A stretch of DNA of 5,534 nucleotides from positions 1 through 5,534 of the forward strand of contig JACDDX010000132.1 in the NCBI GenBank assembly GCA_013816685.1, written 5' to 3'. Positions 1 to 5,534 of the stretch are shown here, piece by piece. Within the stretch, counting starts at the first letter, position 1. Each line of letters opens with the position of its first letter. Made by a program: the position numbers and the translations under genes. The notes beneath the pieces were generated by a model. The model ran no database searches, was not told where the DNA came from, and worked only from the letters and a program-made list of their open reading frames with translations. Origin of the DNA: Gemmatimonadales bacterium (lineage in GTDB: Bacteria; Gemmatimonadota; Gemmatimonadetes; Gemmatimonadales; GWC2-71-9).

Positions 1-1
1 G

Positions 2-1438
2 CCGGAGGGAGCGTCTGCGCTCCGGATCCGCTTCCATCAGCTCGCCGGCTCGGGCGGGTCGTACGGTTTCCCCGAGATCAGCACCGTCGCCCGCGAACTC
101 GAGCGCTGGATGGCCGAGGGCCTCGCCGCGGACCCGGAACGGCTGACCGCTGCCATCGACCGGCTGGAGGCCGCCTTCCGACTCGCGGGCGAAGAGATGA
201 ACGTGCCCGCGCCGGCCCGGACGGGCTTCTCCTGGGTGGCGCTCACAGTCATGAGCGCCACGCCGCTCCGCGATGATGTCCTTGGCGCGCTCCGCTCGGC
301 GGGGTATACGGTCCGGATCGGCAGCCGGTACGATGATCCCCCCCTGGTACCGGTCGGCGCGATGCCGGACCTGCTGATCGTCTCGGCTGAAGCCGGTGAG
401 GGGGATCCGTCGGCGATCGCCTCCACGTGGACCAGCGGCGCCGGGCGGCCTAGGGCGGTCGTCCTCATTGAAACCCTCCGGGCGGTGGATCGCCTCCGCG
501 CAACTGCCGCGGGCGTTGACGCGACTTTTCCCGCGGAGTCCGCCGCGCGATTGCTGCCGAGGTACGCGCGGACGCTGGCTCGGATCGGCCCGCCCCCGCG
601 CGACCTGCTGTTGATCGAGTCTGACCTCGGACGTGCCGACCTCACAGCACTGCCCCTCGAGGAAGCTGGCATCAGGGTCGCGCGCGGCAACGATGCGCAG
701 CCGGTCCTCGACCTGCTCGACCGGGAAGTGCCCGATCTGCTGCTGCTCGGTATGCCGTTGCCCGCTACGGATGTCCCTACGCTCATCGCGCGGATCCGGG
801 CCGAGCAGCGCTATTCACGCCTGCCGATCCTCGTGGTCGGCGAGGGGAGCGAGTCGGCGCATCCCCGTGAGTGGGAAGTTGCGGATGAGGTAGTTCCGTG
901 GCCGATCAATGCCGATCGGCTGCTGCACGCGGTGGTCGCGAGCGCGGAGCGGGGCCGCCGGCTTCGCGAAACTGACATCCGCGATCCCATCACTGGGCTG
1001 CTCAACCGTGGGACCGTGGTCAGCGAGCTGGAACATGAAGTCGAACACCGCCGCCGCTTCGGCGGATCGAGCGCGTTTCTCTGCTTCGATCTCCCCAGCC
1101 TCGACGCGCTCGGTGCCGCCGTGGAGGCCGGAGGTAGGGACCGGGTGCTCCGCCATGTGGCCACGGTGGTCCGGTCCAACGTGCGCGCCAGCGATCTGAT
1201 CTGCCGGAGCGACCACGAATTCGGACTGGTGCTGCGTGGCGGCACGCCGGAAGGCGCGGCGGTGGTGGCCGAGAAGCTTCGCCGGGTCATCGGTCTGCAG
1301 CCGCTGGTACTGCCATCGGGAGACGCGGTACCGATCCCGATCCGGGTCGGTGTCGCCACCTTTCCCGCCTCGGGGCCGAAGGCGGCAGCGGTGGTGCAGA
1401 AGGCGGAGCGCCAGATGCGTGGCGAGCCGTCGGGCTAG
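2..1438 (+). CDS. Hpt / two pseudo-receiver / degenerate GGDEF signalling protein (5' end missing)
   Basis: The reading frame is open from base 2, so the true start lies before the window; the ATG at 110 would cut off a clear Hpt domain. The visible protein has 478 residues, numbered here from base 2. Residues 7-65 are an Hpt domain with the motif FHQLAGSGGSYGF, in which H12 is the phosphoacceptor. Residues about 76-195 and 200-320 look like two receiver folds, but the Asp after each PDLL strand is replaced (S128 and G250), and the second also has W300 where the conserved Lys is expected. Residues 325-475 are a GGDEF fold beginning DPITGLLNR (328-336). Its signature is SDHEF (403-407) instead of GGDEF, so diguanylate cyclase activity is unlikely. 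The RxxD I-site motif is kept (R395, D398), so c-di-GMP binding is conceivable. No membrane segment is visible, so it is probably cytoplasmic. Domain calls are by eye. The family is clear, but the specific role is unknown. Confidence 0.85.
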   Translation, partial: PEGASALRIRFHQLAGSGGSYGFPEISTVARELERWMAEGLAADPERLTAAIDRLEAAFRLAGEEMNVPAPARTGFSWVALTVMSATPLRDDVLGALRSAGYTVRIGSRYDDPPLVPVGAMPDLLIVSAEAGEGDPSAIASTWTSGAGRPRAVVLIETLRAVDRLRATAAGVDATFPAESAARLLPRYARTLARIGPPPRDLLLIESDLGRADLTALPLEEAGIRVARGNDAQPVLDLLDREVPDLLLLGMPLPATDVPTLIARIRAEQRYSRLPILVVGEGSESAHPREWEVADEVVPWPINADRLLHAVVASAERGRRLRETDIRDPITGLLNRGTVVSELEHEVEHRRRFGGSSAFLCFDLPSLDALGAAVEAGGRDRVLRHVATVVRSNVRASDLICRSDHEFGLVLRGGTPEGAAVVAEKLRRVIGLQPLVLPSGDAVPIPIRVGVATFPASGPKAAAVVQKAERQMRGEPSG

Positions 1439-1463
1439 CCGTGAGCGGTGATGGGGAAACGAT

Positions 1464-1505
1464 TGACGGGGGTGGCCGACAGCGTTTCGCCGGCCACCCC
1501 CGTCA
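1464..1505. terminator. Bidirectional hairpin terminator between convergent genes
   Basis: A perfect 15-bp inverted repeat (1464-1478 with 1491-1505) encloses a 12-nt loop. The loop can add three more pairs (1482-1484 with 1488-1490). The stem is very GC-rich. It sits 25 bases after the stop of the signalling gene and 18 bases beyond the lon stop, in the 85-bp gap between the two. On the + strand it is followed by a short T run (ATTTGT); on the - strand the T run is poor, so termination may be less classical in that direction. Shared use by both genes is inferred from position and symmetry. Confidence 0.85.
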
Positions 1506-1523
1506 TTTGTCGGTACCGCCTGG

Positions 1524-4067
1524 CTAGTGCCGGAAACCGCTGGACAGCGGAAGCACGTCCCGCGGGTTCTTCTCGTCTCCAAACAACAGCCGGCCTTCGC
1601 GGAAGGTGGCACCCCGGAGGGTCACGGCCAGGACCTCACCCAGCTCCTGGACCAGCGACACCTCTAGCTTGTTCCGCACTTCCTCGGGGAGATCCTCGAG
1701 GTCGGGCTCGTTGTCCTTCGGCACGATGATGCGGGTGATGCCAGCCCGCACCGCACCCAGCACCTTCTCGTTCACACCACCGATCGGCAGGACCCGCCCG
1801 AGCAGCGTGATCTCACCCGTCATGGCGATATCGTGCCGGACCGCTCGGCCGGACAGCGCCGACACTACGGCTGAGGCCATGGTAACACCTGCCGACGGGC
1901 CGTCCTTCGGGATCGCACCCGCAGGCACGTGGATGTGTATGTCCCGGTCGAACATGTCATCGGGGATCTGGAGCGCGGCCGCGTGGGATCTGGCGTAGGT
2001 CCACGCCGCACGAGCCGACTCCTTCATCACGTCGCCGAGCTGACCGGTCAGGACCAGCTCGCCCTTGCCCCGCATCGTCGACGCCTCGACGAACATGATG
2101 TCGCCGCCGGTGGGGGTGTAATACATGCCGGTGGCGACGCCGATCTCGTCGTGCCGGGCCATCTTCTCCGGGTGCACTTTAGGCCGGCCGAGCAGGTCGT
2201 CCACCATTTCGCGGGTGATCGTGAGCCGCTCGACTTCGCGGGCCGCGATCTTCCGCGCCACCTTCCGGGCCAGCCGGCCAATCTCACGCTCGAGCTGCCG
2301 CACCCCGGACTCGCGGGTGTAGCTGGTGATCACTTCCGACAGCGCCTCGTCGGTGATCTCGAGCTGCGCCGGGCCGACCCCGTTCTCCTGGAACTGGCGC
2401 GGGATCAGGTACTTCCGGGCGATCTCCGATTTCTCACGCTCGGTATACCCGGCGAAATCGACCACTTCCATCCGGTCGAGCAGCGGACCGGGGATGTTCT
2501 GAATGAAGTTGGCCGTCGCGATGAACAGCACCTCACTCAGGTCGAACGGCACGCCGAGGTAGTGGTCCACGAACGAATCGTTCTGGGCCGGATCGAGTAC
2601 CTCGAGCAGCGCGCTGGCGGGGTCGCCCTGGAACGAGACGCCGAGCTTGTCCACCTCGTCCAGCAGGAAGACCGGATTCTTGGTGCCGGCCTGCTTCATC
2701 CCCTGAATGATGCGACCCGGCATGGCCCCGACGTAGGTGCGCCGGTGGCCGCGGATATCGGCCTCGTCCCGGGCGCCGCCCAGCGAGATGCGGACGTACT
2801 TCCGCCCCATCGCGCGCGCGATGCTCTTGGCGACCGAGGTCTTGCCGACGCCCGGGGGTCCGACGAACAGCAGAATCGGGCCGCGGGCCCGGTCGTCGTC
2901 GTTGCCCTTCACGGGCACGTTGGGCTCGGGCACGGTCGCCGTCGCAGCGGGCACGTCGGTCACTTCGCCGGCCGCGACTTCCTCATGCTTCTCAGCCCCT
3001 TCATCGTCCACCGGCTCGGTGGCGGCCGCCTGGTCCTCCTGCATCCGGAGCTGCCGGACGGCGAGGAACTCCAGCACTCGGTCCTTCACGTCGCCCAGGG
3101 CGTAGTGATCCTCATCGAGGATGTTCTGGGCCTCGCGCAGATCGAGATGTTCCTTGCTGCGCTCGTTCCAGGGCAGCTCAGCGATATTCTCGAGGAAGGT
3201 TCTGATGACCTGGGACTCCATCGACTCGCGGCCGATCCGGCCCAGCCGGCCCAGCTCGCGATCCACCTCCTTCCGCACGTCGGGCGCGAGCTCGAGCGCG
3301 TCGAGCTTCTCGCGCAGCTCCTGAAGATCGTCGCGCTCGTCGCCTTCACCCAGCTCGCGCTGGATGGTTTTGAGCTGCTCGCGGAGGAACATCTCGCGCT
3401 GCCGCTCGCCCAGCTCCTCCTGGACCTGGGACTTGATGTCCTCCTGCGCGTCGAGCACGCCGATCTGCCGCTGGACGTGCACCAGCACGCGGCGAAGGCG
3501 CTCCTCGACGCTCAGCGTCTCCAGCAGTTGCTGGCGCTGGGCCGGCGCGATGTCGATGTACCCGGCCACCAAGTCAGCGAACTTGCCGGCCTCGTTGACG
3601 CCGGCCAGCACCTGCTGCACGACTTCATCGGGCAGGCCGGACTTCTGACCCAGCTCGGCGGCGCGGGCGCGCGCCTCACGATGCAGCGCCACGAAGGCTG
3701 GATCTTCGCTGTTGAGGGCCAGCATCTCCTCGGCTTCGCGGACCACGCTCTGGAGATAGCCGTCCTTCTCGGTATAGTGAATCGCGATCCCGCGCTTCTC
3801 GCCGTGCAGCAGCAGCTGCATGCCGGAGAGACCGCGCTGGAGCTGACCGATTCGGGCGATGGTGCCAATGGTATAGAGCACGTCGGCCGTCACCGACTCG
3901 ACGTTCTGCCGCTGGGAGACGGCAAAGACCAGCCGGTCCGTGGTGGCCAGCGCCGCTTCGATCGCGCGAAGCGTCGCCGGACGACCCGCGCCGATCGGCG
4001 CGGTCACGCCGGGGAAGAGCACGACTTCCCGCAGCGGGAGAACCGGCAGGTTCAGACGTTCAGACAT
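1524..4067 (-). CDS. lon: ATP-dependent protease Lon (LonA type, EC 3.4.21.53)
   Basis: This is a complete Lon of 847 residues, a cytoplasmic hexameric AAA+ protease that unfolds and degrades misfolded and regulatory proteins. Residues 7-200 are the N-terminal substrate-binding LON domain (LPVLPLREVVLFPG), and about 200-335 are helical, probably coiled coil. The ATPase has Walker A GPPGVGKT (403-410), pore-loop Tyr-Val (445-446), Walker B FLLDE (467-471), sensor-1 N520, an Arg finger at R532 and sensor-2 R590. The S16 protease domain carries the catalytic Ser in KDGPSAG (S725) and Lys in GGVNEK (K768), spaced 43 apart as in E. coli (S679/K722). An acidic, Ala/Pro/Val-rich stretch at about 341-393 is extra compared with typical Lon and accounts for much of its greater length than the 784-residue E. 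coli enzyme. The start is supported by AAGGAG seven bases upstream of ATG. It is convergent with the signalling gene and divergent from the kinase gene. Regulation by heat or protein-folding stress is usual for lon, but no CIRCE, HAIR or sigma-32 element was seen. Confidence 0.98.
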   Translation of the reverse strand: MSERLNLPVLPLREVVLFPGVTAPIGAGRPATLRAIEAALATTDRLVFAVSQRQNVESVTADVLYTIGTIARIGQLQRGLSGMQLLLHGEKRGIAIHYTEKDGYLQSVVREAEEMLALNSEDPAFVALHREARARAAELGQKSGLPDEVVQQVLAGVNEAGKFADLVAGYIDIAPAQRQQLLETLSVEERLRRVLVHVQRQIGVLDAQEDIKSQVQEELGERQREMFLREQLKTIQRELGEGDERDDLQELREKLDALELAPDVRKEVDRELGRLGRIGRESMESQVIRTFLENIAELPWNERSKEHLDLREAQNILDEDHYALGDVKDRVLEFLAVRQLRMQEDQAAATEPVDDEGAEKHEEVAAGEVTDVPAATATVPEPNVPVKGNDDDRARGPILLFVGPPGVGKTSVAKSIARAMGRKYVRISLGGARDEADIRGHRRTYVGAMPGRIIQGMKQAGTKNPVFLLDEVDKLGVSFQGDPASALLEVLDPAQNDSFVDHYLGVPFDLSEVLFIATANFIQNIPGPLLDRMEVVDFAGYTEREKSEIARKYLIPRQFQENGVGPAQLEITDEALSEVITSYTRESGVRQLEREIGRLARKVARKIAAREVERLTITREMVDDLLGRPKVHPEKMARHDEIGVATGMYYTPTGGDIMFVEASTMRGKGELVLTGQLGDVMKESARAAWTYARSHAAALQIPDDMFDRDIHIHVPAGAIPKDGPSAGVTMASAVVSALSGRAVRHDIAMTGEITLLGRVLPIGGVNEKVLGAVRAGITRIIVPKDNEPDLEDLPEEVRNKLEVSLVQELGEVLAVTLRGATFREGRLLFGDEKNPRDVLPLSSGFRH
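2889..3047 (-). other. Acidic low-complexity insertion in Lon
   Basis: This segment encodes Lon residues about 341-393, between the helical domain ending near LAVRQL and the ATPase beginning at GPILLFVGPPG. It has 15 Asp/Glu against 3 Lys/Arg, counting R341 as part of the preceding helix, with Ala, Val and Pro filling the rest; it looks disordered. From memory, E. coli Lon has about eight residues between the same landmarks, whereas here there are 58. The reading frame runs through without a break, so this is a true in-frame insertion and not a frameshift artefact. Confidence 0.8.
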
Positions 4068-4074
4068 TCCGTTA

Positions 4075-4080
4075 CTCCTT
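4075..4080 (-). promoter_or_regulatory. Shine-Dalgarno sequence of lon
   Basis: On the minus strand AAGGAG lies seven bases before the ATG at 4067-4065, an excellent match and spacing. It fixes the lon start at the codon for MSERLNLPVLPL, which is also where family members begin. Confidence 0.9.
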
Positions 4081-4105
4081 GCCCCGACTCCGGGGACTTA
4101 AAGAA
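4075..4105 (-). promoter_or_regulatory. Possible SD-sequestering stem in the lon leader
   Basis: On the lon transcript, UUCUUU (4105-4100) can pair along its full length with the SD AAGGAG (4080-4075), giving six pairs of which two are G-U. Between them is a tight hairpin, CCCCG (4095-4091) with CGGGG (4086-4082), with a GAGU loop. The result is a weak U-rich helix over the SD stacked near a strong GC hairpin, a layout similar in spirit to fourU or ROSE-type RNA thermometers. The GC hairpin is plain in the sequence. The SD pairing is weak, and the thermometer idea is inference. Confidence 0.3.
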
Positions 4106-4116
4106 ATTCTGCAAAC

Positions 4117-4164
4117 GATCGGCAGCAGTAAGGCACCTCGCGTGCCAGTCGTATGTCGCCGATC
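4117..4164. repeat. Nested inverted repeats upstream of lon
   Basis: GATCGGC (4117-4123) and GCCGATC (4158-4164) are perfect 7-bp inverted arms, 34 bases apart. Inside them, GGCAC (4132-4136) and GTGCC (4142-4146) form a second stem with a 5-base loop. They lie 50-97 bases upstream of the lon ATG, so they could be a regulator site or, if transcribed, a structured leader. The match is seen directly; function is unknown. Confidence 0.35.
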
Positions 4165-4168
4165 CGTA

Positions 4169-4198
4169 TTGCGATACAACAATTTACACCACTCGCAA
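4169..4198. repeat. TTGCGA-N18-TCGCAA inverted repeat
   Basis: Two TTGCGA hexamers face each other (4169-4174 on +, 4198-4193 on -) across an AT-rich 18-base spacer. The left arm overlaps a near-palindrome, GTATTGCGATAC (4166-4177). The pair sits in the AT-rich core of the divergent region, as an operator or back-to-back promoter elements might. Six-base arms can arise by chance, so confidence is low. Confidence 0.25.
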
Positions 4199-4359
4199 CC
4201 CCCGCATTCCACGCAGAATGGCACGCACGCACCCGCGTTCTGGCGGATCGAACGCGAAGCGCTGTCATTGTGGCTCTGACGAGTCCGCCTGAATCCACAG
4301 CCGACGCAGTACGTAGGTGCTCCCACGTTACGACGTCTTCGGTTGCCCCGGAGCCCATC

Positions 4360-4373
4360 AGGAGTACAGATTG
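4360..4373 (+). promoter_or_regulatory. AGGAG plus TTG, alternative kinase start
   Basis: AGGAG (4360-4364) lies six bases before a TTG (4371-4373) that is in frame with the kinase, with no stop between. The ATG at 4422 has only a weak GAGAG (4406-4410) upstream. The 17 codons between TTG and ATG have about half G/C at third positions (9 of 17), and include rare-type codons such as AGA, ATT and ACA, unlike the kinase body. This favours the ATG, but the TTG start remains possible. Confidence 0.3.
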
Positions 4374-4421
4374 TCACTCACAACCACTCCTCCGATTTCT
4401 GTCCCGAGAGTGCCGACCGCA

Positions 4422-5534
4422 ATGGACGATTCCGCCGACCAGTCGCTCCCCGCTCGCCTCGCGCTCGCGCTGAGCGGCGCGTACACGGTGGAGGGCGAAG
4501 TCGGTCGTGGCGGGATGGGCGTCGTCTATCGCGCGCGTGACGAGCGGCTCCAGCGCCGGGTTGCCATCAAGGTGCTGCCGCCCGAGCTTGCGTTTCAGCG
4601 CGACATCCGCGAGCGCTTCACCCGCGAAGCCCAGACGGCCGCCCGCCTCTCCCATCCGCACATCGTCCCGATCCACAGCGTCGGCGAGGGCCAGGGACTC
4701 GTCTACTTCGTGATGGGCTTCGTGGACGGCGAATCGGTCGCGGCCCGGATCCGCCGTCGCGGGCCGCTGCCGATCGAGGACGCCCGGCGGATCATGAAAG
4801 AAACCGCCGACGCGCTCAGCGCTGCCCACGCCCTCGGCGTCATCCACCGGGACATCAAGCCCGACAATATCCTGCTCGAGGGTACCCGCGGCCGGGTCAT
4901 GGTGACCGACTTCGGCATCGCCAAGGCGCTCTCGGGGAGCTCGGGCGCGACGCTCACCGGCGCCGGCGTGGCCATCGGGACGCCCGCCTTCATGAGCCCG
5001 GAGCAGGCGGCCGGCGAGCGCGACATCGACGGCCGCTCGGATCTGTACAGTCTTGGTATCGTCACCTATCAGATGCTCACCGGCGAGCTCCCGTTCCAGG
5101 CGCCGACCGTCGCGGGCATTCTGATGAAGCAGATCACCGAGCCGGCCCCCGACATCCGCGAGCGGCGGCCCGACGTCCCCGAGGATATGGCGCTCGCGGT
5201 GAGCCGCTGTCTCGAGAAGGACCCCGAGCACCGGTGGCCCAGCGCCGACGGGCTCCGCCGGGCGCTGGAGAGCCGCTCGGTGGGCAGTTATCAGCCGACC
5301 GGACTCGGCTGGCGCGCCTCGGCCGCCCGGCGCGGCGGTTCCGCCACCGCGCTCGCCGCACGGCCGCCCAGGGCGCTCGCATCCCCGCGTAACGATGGCC
5401 GCCGAGCCGAGTACCGGCGCGACAACGCGCGCAACCGACCGGCGAGCCAGCCCTCGCGCTCACCCGCGCGCCGGACCGGTACGCTGCCCGACACCGGCGA
5501 GCCAAAGATCGTTCAGAAGGTGCGGGGACAGTTC
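4422..5534 (+). CDS. Serine/threonine protein kinase, Hanks type (3' end missing)
   Basis: The frame is open to the last base of the window, giving 371 residues of a longer protein that transfers phosphate from ATP to Ser/Thr of partner proteins. The kinase domain (about 21-285) is complete: Gly-rich loop GRGGMGVVY (28-36), ATP-binding K50 in VAIK, helix-C E69, catalytic loop HRDIKPDN (142-149, base D144), DFG (163-165), activation-loop T177 and T179 as likely autophosphorylation sites, GTPAFMSPEQ (186-195), D207 in SDLYSLG, and R271. Residues 286-355 are a basic, Arg/Ala/Pro-rich linker, probably disordered, as often precedes a membrane segment or sensor part. The final visible residues, EPKIVQKVRGQF, look like the start of a new helix. 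The ATG start puts the Gly-rich loop 28 residues in, normal for this family. A TTG at 4371 with a better SD is the alternative, but its 17 extra codons lack the GC3 bias of the gene. The gene is divergent from lon. Its targets are unknown. Confidence 0.93.
   Translation, partial: MDDSADQSLPARLALALSGAYTVEGEVGRGGMGVVYRARDERLQRRVAIKVLPPELAFQRDIRERFTREAQTAARLSHPHIVPIHSVGEGQGLVYFVMGFVDGESVAARIRRRGPLPIEDARRIMKETADALSAAHALGVIHRDIKPDNILLEGTRGRVMVTDFGIAKALSGSSGATLTGAGVAIGTPAFMSPEQAAGERDIDGRSDLYSLGIVTYQMLTGELPFQAPTVAGILMKQITEPAPDIRERRPDVPEDMALAVSRCLEKDPEHRWPSADGLRRALESRSVGSYQPTGLGWRASAARRGGSATALAARPPRALASPRNDGRRAEYRRDNARNRPASQPSRSPARRTGTLPDTGEPKIVQKVRGQF

Larger units (their letters stand above)
4068..4421. 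promoter_or_regulatory. Divergent intergenic region between lon and the kinase gene
   Basis: This 354-bp gap lies between the start codons of two divergent genes and must hold the lon promoter and probably that of the kinase. No convincing open frame or RNA gene was seen in it; frames crossing it are not GC3-biased. Base composition is lower in GC than the flanking genes, with the most AT-rich part at about 4166-4190, a reasonable place for promoter melting. No pair of hexamers matches the sigma-70 consensus well in either direction. The best weak kinase candidate is TTGCCC (4343-4348) with TACAGA (4365-4370) at 16-bp spacing. On the lon side, TTGCGA (4198-4193) has only a poor -10 (TATCGC) at 16-bp spacing. 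No CIRCE or HAIR heat-shock operator is visible. Confidence 0.6.

Noticed and set aside
110..112. ATG as the start of the first gene
   Set aside because: The frame is open to the window edge, and the 36 codons before it encode the His-containing half of an Hpt domain.
37..786. A 249-codon open frame on the - strand opposite the signalling gene
   Set aside because: The product is Ser/Arg/Ala-rich low complexity. The + strand frame has clear Hpt and receiver-like content.
1448..1729. A 93-codon + strand frame starting in the intergenic gap
   Set aside because: It runs through the terminator hairpin and then antisense to the lon 3' end; it has no RBS of note and no domain.
4221..4232. Short GCAC-type tandem repeat (GCACGCACGCAC) in the intergenic region
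   Set aside because: Only about three units, with no sign of a larger array; likely chance in GC-rich DNA.
1929..4292. A 787-codon open frame on the + strand opposite lon
   Set aside because: It is in exact codon register with lon. Stops there would need TTA, CTA or TCA codons in lon, which are avoided in this GC3-rich gene. Its protein is Leu/His/Asp-rich without any recognisable domain, whereas lon is certain.
4068..4421. Heat-shock operators (CIRCE, HAIR) or a sigma-32 promoter upstream of lon
   Set aside because: I looked for TTAGCACTC/GAGTGCTAA, CTTGAGT/ACTCAAG and CTTGAA/CCCCAT arrangements and found none with an acceptable match.
4374..5231. A 285-codon open frame on the - strand opposite the kinase gene
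   Set aside because: It is in codon register with the kinase frame and has no recognisable motif; the kinase motifs on the + strand are complete.

Overview
The window is high-GC bacterial DNA holding three genes and two intergenic regions. The best guess at origin is Gemmatimonadota or a similar high-GC environmental phylum. The guess rests mainly on the style of the serine/threonine kinase (its 'GRGGMGVVYRARDERLQRRV'-type N-lobe and 'GTPAFMSPEQ' activation segment) and on strong GC3 codon bias. It comes from memory of such proteins, not from a search.

Left end (2-1438, + strand): the 3' part of a signalling gene that begins before the window. The visible 478 residues form a histidine phosphotransfer (Hpt) domain with an intact phosphoacceptor His, then two receiver-like domains that have both lost the phosphoacceptor Asp, then a degenerate GGDEF domain whose signature reads SDHEF. 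Only the Hpt looks chemically competent. The rest looks like a scaffold or binding protein built from signalling folds.

Middle (1524-4067, - strand): a complete gene for the ATP-dependent protease Lon (LonA type), with all catalytic residues present and an unusual acidic insertion of about 50 residues just before the ATPase domain. It converges on the first gene, and the two share a strong GC-rich hairpin (1464-1505) that can act as a terminator in both directions.

Right end: a 354-bp divergent intergenic region (4068-4421) separates lon from a serine/threonine protein kinase gene (4422-5534, + strand), which runs off the window. This region must hold the lon promoter and probably the kinase promoter. 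It contains an AT-richer core, several inverted repeats and a possible SD-sequestering structure in the lon leader. The kinase domain is complete, with all catalytic motifs, followed by an Arg-rich linker; the C-terminal part is missing.

No direct functional link between the three genes can be shown. All belong to stress response or signal transduction, but the first two are convergent and the last two divergent, so none form an operon. I see no mobile element, CRISPR array, tRNA or rRNA.
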